Positions 1 to 9,060 of a DNA stretch of 25,693 bases are shown piece by piece (positions within the stretch are counted from its first letter, which is position 1; each line of letters begins with the position of its first letter). Under the pieces are notes generated by a model, which searched no databases, was not told where the DNA came from, and saw only the letters and a program-made list of their open reading frames with translations. The position numbers and the translations under genes were made by a program. The stretch spans positions 198,901 through 224,593 of the forward strand of contig CAMPET010000114.1 of NCBI GenBank assembly GCA_946803715.1. The letters are read 5' to 3'. The stretch is from Beroe ovata. Its lineage: Eukaryota; Ctenophora; Nuda; Beroida; Beroidae.

Positions 1-82
1 TGTGTGAGCGTGTTTGTGTGAGTGTGTGTATGTGTGAGTGAATGTGTATTTGTGTGACGTGTGTGTGTGTGTGTGTCTGTGT
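1..82. repeat. TG-rich microsatellite
   Basis: Imperfect (TG)n / TGTGTGAG low-complexity DNA at the left edge. It lies in what appears to be an intron or upstream region of the membrane protein gene whose first visible exon starts at 387. An open frame can be read across it, but its composition is only that of the repeat. Confidence 0.85.
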
Positions 83-386
83 CTGTGTGTGATGCACTCC
101 TTTATATTCCGGGATTTTACCTCCCAATTTATAGTCAAATTCAAGAATCTCATATTACCGGCGCAAACATTTCGCAGTCTGGACATAATGAATGACATAA
201 GTGCATTGCTGAAATTCTCTGCTAATGTGCTCACAAATTCCAAAATACGGAAATTATTTCGCTCTACATGACAATTTTCTACAATACGGTACAGTATACT
301 ACCTCAAACATGTTATCGTGGAATTCGATGTGTTATTCTTCCTTTTTTCGTCCGTTATCTAACTCCATGTTGAATGTTCTTTTCAG

Positions 387-3300
387 ATGACGCAGACACG
401 GAATACTACTTGGACTACACTGAACCCACAACTGCACCCACATCAGGTATAATGAATTCATTATCCCACTTATTATCCCAATAATTTGGGGTAATCCAAA
501 AAATATGCTTTTAGTTCTTTTCTTTTTTGATACAATACTTTAATGCGAACTTATTCTCGGTTAATATAGAACTCGACAAATCGATTCCCGCATCGAATTT
601 GTCCCCGTTATTGGTCATTCGTCGTTACTCATTGGATTAAATACTGTTACAAATTTTCTACAAACCAAAAACAGTATGACTGATGTCTAATGGGATTATG
701 AAGAAACCTATAGCGAACACATCGTGTGAGAATGAGAGAGAGAGATTTAATGATGAGCTGGCACTATGCCAGCAATGTCTGACCTGATCTAGTACAGGGT
801 GGTACTACCAAACACCAGTCTTTAATAACTTCACATACACACACTGACAGTAAACAGTCGTACATACCACACAGTTCGTACACAGACACACACAGACACA
901 AGCACTGTCACGCACAATACACAGTGTACTAGTACATACACACAGACACAGACACAAACACACACACACACACAAACACACACAGTGTACACACACTCGG
1001 TGGAAAGAAGAAATCATGGCACAAGCATTGCTACAAAAAGTAACAACGGCAGTCGGCACACATTGATCATACGAATAACAGACAATCAAACATTCGCGCA
1101 AACAAACATAAAAACAGACAAGTTTTTTCTCTCATAAAACGTCTATGAAACTGTGACTTCTTCCTTCCTATCTTAAATTCTATGTCACATTATTATTCTT
1201 AATTCTATGTCGCATCATGACATTGAAATCGCTACAGATAGAGGTATTTAAGATTTGATAGCTTTCAGTCTATAGTGTGTATCGACATGCAATCTTCATA
1301 TTTTGAACACACACCATCTATCAAACTATAAGTATCAAATTTAAACGTGCTTATGATAGTCCACTAGAAGAATGGACTTGATGACTTTAAATACCGACAA
1401 ATCGTATCACACAGTGGTTTTGTTGCTATGGTAACAAACTTCATAATCCACATTGTCACAATATACACGGCGATTGTATCTAGATCTTATCTCCATCACA
1501 TTAATAAATATAAGTCACTTGCATTTGATTAGTCATACCTCTTACTAATTAACACTTCATGTATACAATGTATACGGTGCCAAGTCACACAAGTGGTCAT
1601 AAATATATTGAAATTCAAGGCCCCGTCATTTTGGCGCCATTGATTTGTGTGACGGGTATATGAATGCGTGATTAATTAACCTGACCACCTGTCACACCAT
1701 GGTACCCATCAACTTTACTCTGACGGTCACACAATATGTGTGGGTGAGTGACTCACACTCACATACTGAGGCATCACATACGGGTGTCACAATGTCACAT
1801 TCGGGTGTGTCATTAATGGTGTCATACGGGTGTCATCATCTGGCATTCTCCCATCCCAGGCTACAAGAGTGACGAACAAGGAACACCAGACTTCTGGGCG
1901 TCAGGCTACTGGTTGACAGACGACCCGACAGTTGTGACAGCTCATGTTGACCCCGAGACACAGGCTAGCTACTCACAGTGGGTTAACCTGGATGATATCC
2001 TAACATCGACCCACCCCGATATGTGAGTCTGATAGTGATTAGTATAATGATTTGATAATGAGCGGTTATTACTGATTGATCATAGTCTTTGTGACAAAAT
2101 AATGGTTAGCTGTGATATGATTTCAACCTCTTGCTGTATTGAGTTGTAGAGTTACAAATAAGGATTGGAATGTGTGCGTCGGCGTTTGTCTGTGTCTGTG
2201 TGTGTCTGCCTATCAGTATGATTCAATGTTTTTGTCTGTGTGTTGGACGAATTGACTTCTGTTAACTGCTATCATATTCGCGCTATGATATGATATCAGG
2301 CTTCTAACTGGCATATGAACAGTCTGATTCATTTATATGAGAATCTAAATGATTCGCTCAGATTAGGTCATGTATGGTCAGCATATATATACACAGGGCT
2401 AAATGTCAGTAGCCTTTAAACGAATCGTTTATTCGAAGCATAGTTTAAACCAAACAACTTTCGTTCAGTAGCAGGGGACACACGGCGTCAAATTTGATTC
2501 CAATTGCGCTGGCGCGATAACATAACGTCTGATACAATTCGCGCGAAGTCTGCGCGCGTCACAATGCGCGCGTAAGTCACGTGACGTGACATACATTCCT
2601 TCCCACAGGTGCCGCGCAACATACTGCCTGCTTGGAATCAGGGTTATCTTCAGCCAGCTACGAACCATTACTCTACCCACTCGGCAATCAGTGGAATATG
2701 CCATTCTGAACCGACTCTTGGATGTGTACCAGATATACCCTGAACAGGTTGGACATCACTTCAAAAAATGTGAACAATCTTTATTCGGGGAGACGCGTAT
2801 TTGTTCACTGCTTTTGGCTTATAAATTCCAACTTTCTTGCAGCTTGTCCTGGCCGAGACAAACACTCGAACATCTGAGATTATTCTGGAAATTGTAGATA
2901 TGACTGACGCTCCCAAGAGGGTCATTGACATAGCTGCCGATATTGAACAGGACGTAAGTTTGTTGATGATTGGCTACACTCTCGACGAATATGAATGTAA
3001 CTCCCCCATGATTATCATATTTCTATTCAATCACAGATCAAAGACGAGGAATTCACATTCACGATCGCGGAGACTATTCTGTTGCCGGACTCACAGCGAT
3101 TTGGTGTCATGCTGAAAACAATCAGTGAGGAATATCTACCCAAGAGAATCAAACTTGTCACCGAACCTAAGCCAGACGGTAATTGTTGTTTTGGCGTGTT
3201 GCCACAGTAACATTGGTTCTCTCATGGCAACATTTTGTTTCTTGTACTCGATCTCGTAGAACAAATGACCAAATTCTCCCCAGACACCACAACCGAACCC

Positions 3301-4032
3301 AAGGAAAAGAGCACCACACCAGACAACGAGGTTGAAACTGATCCATGGGACCTGGTCGACTCAACTCCAACACCAGACAATTCCATCCGGTTTGTTTACA
3401 TTTTTCGGCAAAAACTCCTTCCCCTTACAAAATATTTCGTTTCAAAATGCATAACATTTTGAACATTTTAACAGCGACGATATGGAGGATGTTATATTTG
3501 ATCTGAAGGCAGGAATCTTTGGAATGCCGAGCAAATACTTCTATCCGCTTCTCGCTACCGCTCTGCTTCTTCTCGTGTTGGCGTGTGTCGTCATTTCCAC
3601 TGTTGTTTACAGGTAATTAACACGTTGACATGGTGATTATCCATCCTGTTCATATGTTGTCATGGTAACAGTTGGATGTTGTCATGGTAACAGAACCGTT
3701 TAACACCTGGATGTTACTTTATCAGGTGTATGATCCACAACAGAGAGTACACCCTCATTAAGAAGGTACCAAGCAGTCTCAGCAACATCTACATGGATGT
3801 TGATCATGTGACCCCACCCAAGAAAGTTGAGGTTAGTCTGTTAAAACACCATGCTTCGTCACACCAAGACAACAAGTTGAAACGGAGTTGAAATGTTTGT
3901 TTCATGAGCGATCAAGTATAAAATCAGCTATCGCATTGAGCCCCATATTTTGCCTCTATCTAACAACAACTCAAAATTCCTCAGGGATTCGAGAATCCTA
4001 GCTACCTGTTAGAAGAAGTTGATCACATGTGA
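387..4032 (+). CDS. Type I membrane protein with APP-like cytoplasmic tail (3' part of gene)
   Basis: Nine exons join in phase: 387-446, 1860-2022, 2609-2747, 2843-2953, 3037-3178, 3284-3389, 3475-3612, 3726-3831, 3985-4032 (stop TGA). They give about 336 residues; the 5' end lies outside the window, because the first exon opens in mid-codon. Seen in order: an acidic Asp/Tyr/Thr/Pro stretch, a mixed alpha/beta ectodomain of about 150 residues with a CRATYC cysteine pair, a Thr/Pro/Asp-rich stalk, one hydrophobic helix (exon 7, after MPSKYFYP), then a tail of about 53 residues. The tail contains REYTLIKK, VDHVTPPKK and, in the last exon, GFENPSYLLEEVDHM. Order and spacing resemble the APP-family intracellular domain (YTSIHH, VDAAVTPEE, GYENPTY), and FxNPxY is also an LDL-receptor-type endocytosis signal. 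No E1, E2 or Kunitz domain is recognisable. The ectodomain strand-helix-strand pattern could be SEA- or ferredoxin-like (inference). The exon model is solid; the family assignment is tentative. Confidence 0.72.
840..990. repeat. CA-rich low-complexity tract in intron
   Basis: Degenerate (CA)n with ACAGACACA and ACACAGTGTAC variants, inside the 1.4-kb intron between the exons ending at 446 and starting at 1860. The open frame on the minus strand here is repeat-encoded Cys/Val and is not a gene. Confidence 0.8.
1422..1435 (+). promoter_or_regulatory. X-box-like motif
   Basis: GTTGCTATGGTAAC, a near-palindrome close to the RFX-factor X-box consensus (GTTGCCATGGYAAC). Similar words recur at 3198-3211, 3656-3669, 3678-3691 and 20757-20770. 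Function is not shown. Confidence 0.35.
1774..1836. repeat. Short repeat of CACATACGGGTGTCA type
   Basis: Three imperfect copies (about 1775-1789, 1796-1811, 1822-1835) of a CATACGGGTGTCA-like word just upstream of the exon at 1860. They lie within an intron. Confidence 0.6.
3656..3691 (+). repeat. Two direct copies of GTTGTCATGGTAAC, 22 bp apart
   Basis: The 14-mer occurs at 3656-3669 and 3678-3691, in the intron between the transmembrane exon and the next exon of the APP-like gene. A related GTTGCCACAGTAAC is at 3198-3211 in an earlier intron. The word resembles an RFX X-box with one mismatch in the left half-site. Confidence 0.6.
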
Positions 4033-5501
4033 TATTCTAGTGACCCACGGTCATAGAAACACACCCCTCTTTCGCACGCCCAGTGCTCTGTTGTCACAGC
4101 TACAACATCCACACAGACTTTTAGCAGCTTAAATCGCCTGATGAGTGTGGTCAAGTCATATTATGTGTAGTCATAATATGTGACTTGCGGAACTATTTAC
4201 ATACAGAATTATGTTCATTCAAAATGTCAACAAAACACCCAATTCGGACACAGATAATGTCACAAAGCAGCCATGGTATAGCCGACAAGATAGCTGGGAT
4301 ACAAAAATGGCTTTTGCTCAAACATGATGGCGTCCCTCGCAGAGCCAAGTCAAACACTGTACACTCCGGCTTCTGAAAATTATATGTGGCAACTCCGTAA
4401 TATGATGATGCGGAGATCTAGCTGCTACATGTACGTGTTTCGATGTGTTTTCCTCTATCATACGAAAGTTATTGTCACATGTTGAATGGTACTGTCCGTC
4501 AGTTAATATATTCACTACCATCCCATTTTCCACTTCAACTACTTTGTATTTCGTGGTTCAAACTTGTACTGACCACGAGAGGTTTATTATTTAACAAAAC
4601 TAGTTTTATACACGACCAATTTATTTTTATAGCATAATCATTCCATCCGTTTTTTACGAACTCACTTCTCCCACGTACATTTGAAAGTCTTTTTTACAAT
4701 GATATGCATGATTTTTTTCAGCAGCAAAATTTTCGAGATAAAAAGGCCTGCAAAAATCTGATTTGTCATTGAGAAGTCATAGTAGCGTGTTTTGAATGTA
4801 TTGCTGGAATGTTTATACATAGCATTAGCCTTTATCACAGCATAACAGAGACCCGAAGCTTGTAGTTGATAGAGAGCACTTTTTATTTTAAGGATTAGCG
4901 TTCACTTTCATTATGGATATCTTTATCTCAGCTCATATCGTCCTGAGTCCTCAAGATGACATTCCCTGTTGAAAAGAGAGTTGGCCAGGGTCTCTGTTAT
5001 GAATCATGTCGTCGATGTATATATTGCTCAGTGTGTGTTTTAGCAGTACTCCGATGTCTTCATGTAATCATGATGACAACCACAAGTCACAGACCGATTT
5101 CAAAATAACTATGATTGAGAATCAATCATTCAATCTGCCCTGTCTATGATAATACTCTCGAAGTTTGAATTTAATCAGCTTCTATTTAAACTAAGTTGCC
5201 AGATGCCTCTGTCATCAGCATCTTATCTGCCTGCATCTGGTCACTGTTCTCAGACAGATTGTGATAGTCATTAGTCATAGATGATATCTGGCAGTTAATC
5301 AACTAGAACTTCAAGGTCACATTTTGAAATTGATTTACTTTCCAAACATTGATGTTAATGGAAGGAGCAAGTGCTAATAATTAGGTCAGCTGCTGCCATT
5401 TGAAACTGAAAGTGAACTATTTTTAATTCTATTTTAGCTACCTTGTTTCAATGTTTCCATTCTCCTGTTGCTTTGCCTGATCATGTAACGGATTTTATCT
5501 C

Positions 5502-5507
5502 AATAAA
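5502..5507 (+). terminator. Candidate polyadenylation signal AATAAA
   Basis: AATAAA followed by a T/G-rich stretch. It is the first good match found downstream of the APP-like stop codon and would imply a 3' UTR of about 1.5 kb. It could also belong to an unrelated repeat. Confidence 0.4.
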
Positions 5508-5520
5508 ATCTGTTCACTGT

Positions 5521-5700
5521 TTCTCGCGCTGCGCGGCGTGACACAATTCAAATACTCTGTACTCCGCAAGTTCCGTGGTTTTTGCGACCATTCACTTTCA
5601 GATCACTGAAGGGAACGCAATTCAAAATCCGCACGTTTGACATTACAGTGGCTAGCAGGCTGGCTGGACAAATATTTCATTCTCAATTCCATGTTTGCTG
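5521..5700 (+). repeat. Dispersed repeat, copy A
   Basis: Shares scattered but collinear blocks with 15894-16065: CGCGCTGCG, GTGAC, CAAATACTC, CCGTGGTTT, then CAG(A/T)TCACTGA..GAAC, then TCAATT(C/T)CATGTTTGC. The order and spacing are similar in both places, so these look like diverged copies of one element. No coding capacity and no clear terminal repeats are visible. Confidence 0.5.
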
Positions 5701-6140
5701 TGCTGCACTGTAAAGTGGATATATAGGTACGGTGTCGCCCGGATTCAAGTTAACATCAATGACCGAACTGAGATCTGACTAGCACAATCTTTGCAGGCCG
5801 ATTGCCTGGCAACACCACACCCTGCTGTCGGAACGGCCTCTTCAATGGTACTTAGGACCGGTAATTGCTTCCGATCCCGTAAGTCGGCCAACATCGAAAG
5901 ATGAACGTGCGTGCGCGGCGGCAAAATTATCTTCAAAGTTGGTGAAGGGCGCAACTCGCAATACTAAAATGTAAAATCAACCTCCGCGCGTGCGCTACAT
6001 TACGTAAAACCGCCTCTACCACGTGTTCTGCCCTACTGAACAAAGGAATACACCAGATTTCCATACATAAAAAAGTTCAAATAATTAAACTCTGGAAGGG
6101 TACAACATCACTCGGACTGTGGCTCCGATAGCTTTAGGCG

Positions 6141-6314
6141 GNTTCACTCAAATCACATCGTCCGAAGACAAAAATGGGGTCTAGGGCATTTGTTTGCTCG
6201 GCTCCTAAAATCTGGAATAACTTACCTGTACACATCAAATCTTGTGTGTCCATAATTGACTTTAAATTAAAATTAAAAACCTTTCTATTCAACCGTTCAT
6301 ATAACAAAGTTTGA
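6141..6314 (+). pseudogene. LINE reverse transcriptase C-terminal fragment (L2/CR1-like)
   Basis: The frame starting near the N at 6142 reads PKTKMGSRAFVCSAPKIWNN then LPVHIKSC, an FKLKLKTFLF block, and a stop at 6312-6314. The order 'G-s-R-a-F, aP-iWN-LP, FK-LK-fLF' is the hallmark of the extreme C-terminus of reverse transcriptases of CR1/L2/Jockey-like non-LTR elements. Upstream, the frame is broken by a stop at 6135 and by an apparent frameshift, and no palm-domain or endonuclease sequence remains, so this is a 5'-truncated dead copy. Assignment to a particular clade is inference. Confidence 0.75.
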
Positions 6315-6520
6315 TATCATTACACGTCACTTCACTACGTTTAGTCGTGGAACACCTAATGAGTTTCCTAAGTTTTCACACTCTCTCATTGAAATATTTC
6401 TTCTCGTGTGACTACCTGTTTTTAAATTATTCCACACAGTTGAGCATAGGATGACATTTATTATGTTTCCTCGTTACTGTGTATAAACCACCTTATTTTA
6501 TTATTATTATTATTATTAAA
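6315..6520 (+). mobile_element. LINE 3' UTR ending in (TTA)n tail
   Basis: The stretch after the reverse transcriptase stop codon runs to a (TTATTA)n microsatellite at about 6493-6520. Several L2/CR1-type elements end in short tandem repeats of this kind, so the microsatellite is a reasonable 3' boundary of the insertion. Confidence 0.5.
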
Positions 6521-7109
6521 AGATTTGGGGATGAAAATACCTTCGATTTTGACGAGAGAAGTTGAGACTGTTTGATTTCGGAGACCTCGTCGGAAACCAG
6601 TGACAATTCCCTTGGAGAAGAGCTTTGTAGGCTGCATCACGCCTTGCTACACAGTGAAATGTAGTGTTAGGAATTGTAGAAATATATGCTTATTGGACCC
6701 ATTAACGGAACAGATACGTTTAATTGGAGATAATGCGGGGACTAGGCAGGGAAACAGATGCAAATCTGTGATAATTCATTGTAAATTGATGATCGATATC
6801 ATAAAATAACCTTTCATATTTCACTGCCACACTTGGCTCCAACATATCGCAACTTTATCTAAATATACAAAAAACTAACACATTTTCAGCAATAAAAATG
6901 AACTCTGAAATGAAATTTGAATAGTTTTCCTGGTATAAAACATGGCATATAAATGTACATTAAACATGCATAGTTGATTAAATAATTTGTATATATATCA
7001 TTCATTAATTTAACCTAGATTGCATTGTCGCAAACAAGCTGTATTATACACCGCGTACACTGCACAATGTACATTGTTTACATTTTACTCAAATATATAG
7101 CATGTACAA

Positions 7110-8525
7110 TTACACCTCATACACAAATTCCCGTGTCTTGTTATTCTCTGTGACAATCTGTATGAGCGATCCATTGTCAAATCGGGACGCTGGATCTACC
7201 GTCCATTTGATGAAGAGATCAGCTATGTGTGACATGGGCGTCCATGTCGACTGATCTGAAACACAGCATGACTACATGAAGTGAAGTATATACATAGTAG
7301 GGTTAACTAGAGGGGTTTTAAAAAAATAGAGGGTCAGAGCATGCCACAGATTTCCCAACTTTCCAACATTCAAAGCGTGAAGGGAATATAATAATTCCTG
7401 AACAAAACCACTCTCTGTGCCACAACTAACCGGCATCAGGCATCCACTTCCTGTTCATGGGTGTGTCCAGAGTGACAGGAAGTATACACTGAACTGTCGC
7501 ACCTGTCGGCAGACCGCCTCCTTCCTGGGCTAGTGATGACGTCATCTGGTGGACGGCAGCTTTAGCTAACCCGTACCCGATCATTCCAGACGTGCCCTGA
7601 GAGAGAGGGTAATGACTAATGAGGAGGGATAGGATTTTAGGGAATCAGATAATGAAGGGTAACAATTGGAGGAAGAATGCCTAATAAGAACAGGGAAAAA
7701 GGGTGGGGAAAGAGAAGCTTAGGGTGGGGAAAGAGAAGCTAAGATGACAGCGAACACTGAGAAATATTGGTCCACGCGTCTTGTTGACCCACCTCGAGGC
7801 ACGGCTTTGCACCACTAAGCGTGAGAAGTCCACCCTCATTGAGATGATGGGCAGCAATGTTAGCACTGATAACACTCGTCCATATGCTGGAAAACAGTGG
7901 AATGAGGATGTGGGGTTTGATTATCAGAAGTAGGGGAGTTTGGAGACTACAAATCGTGAAGAGAAATGAAGATTGCAAAAAGTTTGGATACCACAAAAGT
8001 ATGAAGAATGTGGCAATATTCTTTATTGAATGAGTACCTCTGTTTAATCATGAGATCTGTATTTTTGACAAAGTCCTTGTTAGCAGCATTACCACCAGCC
8101 CATCCTCCAGCCACACAGTACAGAGCATCAAACTTGTCCTCCTTGGTAACTTGGTCTAACACCTGAGAGGGAGAGAGATGACAGTGTGAAAAACACCTGG
8201 GGAATGGTGTCAGGTGAGGAACACAAACTCGCACAATACAACTTGTACAATACAACTTGTACAATACAACTGATGTGATCGAGAAATAGAGATCTTTGAC
8301 AAAAGACAGGTGAAGAAACTCTTGATTCAAGGATTTCACTGAACAGTATCTTACATTCTGAGATTGCTCGAGGAGCGTATCCCCTTTGACCACGACATTC
8401 ATGTCAGCGTCAGTGTTCTCAGCAAGGTCGATGCTGCATACCCACCACCCCTTCTCCTTCATGTGTTTCACCAGGGTACAACCCAGTGCTCCCTTACCTC
8501 CATACACTACTACTCGCTTCGCCAT
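7110..8525 (-). CDS. QDPR: Dihydropteridine reductase (quinoid dihydropteridine reductase)
   Basis: Regenerates tetrahydrobiopterin from quinonoid dihydrobiopterin with NADH in the cytosol, supporting aromatic amino acid hydroxylases. Five exons on the minus strand join in phase: 8355-8525, 8038-8162, 7793-7886, 7431-7596 and 7110-7255 (stop TAA), giving 233 residues (human about 244). Seen: an N-terminal Rossmann motif YGGKGALG (residues 8-15), the tryptophan pair at 27-28, [11 protein letters not shown] (73-83), the SDR catalytic Y138-GLA-K142 in GMIGYGLAK, and [13 protein letters not shown], all typical of this family. The start is the first ATG before the Rossmann strand. Five bases upstream lies a pyrimidine-rich splice-acceptor-like TGTAG, so a 5' UTR intron or trans-splice site is likely. 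All canonical residues I know are present, so it should be functional. L39 lies just upstream on the same strand. Confidence 0.95.
7700..7740. repeat. 21-bp tandem duplication in QDPR intron
   Basis: Two near-perfect copies of a G/A-rich 21-mer beginning AGGGTGGGGAAAGAGAAGCT, in the intron between QDPR exons 3 and 4. Confidence 0.8.
8233..8271. repeat. 14-bp tandem repeat in QDPR intron
   Basis: Nearly three copies of ACAATACAACTTGT in the first QDPR intron (8163-8354). Confidence 0.85.
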
Positions 8526-8564
8526 CCTAGCTACACAGAGAGAAAGAGAGAATTAGGGGCTGTT

Positions 8565-8570
8565 TTTATT
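8565..8570 (-). terminator. Candidate polyadenylation signal for RPL39
   Basis: AATAAA on the minus strand, 215 bases past the L39 stop and only 39 bases upstream of the QDPR start codon. It sits between the two same-strand genes, just before the pyrimidine-rich acceptor-like sequence in front of QDPR. Confidence 0.5.
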
Positions 8571-8785
8571 GTTATTCTGGAATATCCACGATTCGAAAGC
8601 CTTGAATCTTGATTTCTCAGTTTCAAAATGACCTGGAAAAAGAGTGAAAGACGCCAGCATATTTTGTAATATATAGATAAAACACAGACTACATCAGAAT
8701 TCTACATCATCAGTCCTGGGTGGTCAGATGATGGTGATCGGTGTTGGGGTGATCTGAGTAGATCTGTAATCTGATCTTGGAGAGC

Positions 8786-9060
8786 TTACAATCCCAACTT
8801 TGTCCTTCTCCAGTGTCGCCTCTTCGCGTTGTATCTGAGACAAGAAGAGAGGTTAGGGGAGAATGGGGCTGGGGACAAGTTCAGTCGATTGTTCACTCGT
8901 TTGGAGACAATCAAATTGCCAAAAAAGGAAATAATTGTGTAATGTGTAATTACCTGATTTTATTATCAGTCCTGAGGCGAATCCACTGAGGGATGGGCCT
9001 GTTCTGCTTTTGGGCCTTGGCCAACTTCTTCTTGATCATGAATCTCTTGAGGGAGCCCAT
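8786..9060 (-). CDS. RPL39: 60S ribosomal protein L39
   Basis: Small basic protein of the large ribosomal subunit that lines the nascent peptide exit tunnel. Two exons on the minus strand, 8954-9060 and 8786-8834 (stop TAA), join in phase through a 119-base GT-AG intron and give exactly 51 residues, the usual eukaryotic eL39 length. Seen: [20 protein letters not shown], then [18 protein letters not shown] and RRTKLGL, almost the family consensus from end to end. The start follows an in-frame TAG two codons upstream; that same TAG could be the end of a splice acceptor (ACTAG, three bases before ATG). QDPR begins about 260 bases downstream on the same strand, with a polyadenylation signal between. 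The gene was easy to miss because each exon is very short. Confidence 0.96.

Larger units (their letters stand above)
4033..7109. other. Intergenic region between APP-like gene and QDPR
   Basis: Convergent 3' ends flank about 3.1 kb without a gene I can support. It holds the likely long 3' UTR and polyadenylation signal of the APP-like gene (5502-5507), a dispersed GC-rich repeat copy (5521-5700), GC-rich CpG-bearing patches around 5900-6000, and a LINE 3' fragment ending in a TTA microsatellite. Short open frames at 4185, 5745 (minus) and 6600 show no protein-like features. Confidence 0.7.

Noticed and set aside
38-271. Open frame of 77 codons at the left edge
   Set aside because: Its first third is encoded by a TG microsatellite and the rest has no domain-like pattern; it lies upstream of a clear splice acceptor at 386.
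805-1101. Minus-strand open frame rich in Cys and Val
   Set aside because: Translation of a CA repeat inside an intron of the APP-like gene.
5745-5954. Minus-strand open frame, with VIDVNLNPGD in the next frame resembling the N-terminal NPGP motif of some LINEs
   Set aside because: The match is short, a stop lies 15 bases upstream, and no flanking LINE sequence is seen on that strand.
6600-6809. Open frame of 69 codons with several Cys
   Set aside because: No recognisable motif, no splice or poly(A) context, and it lies just past the LINE tail.
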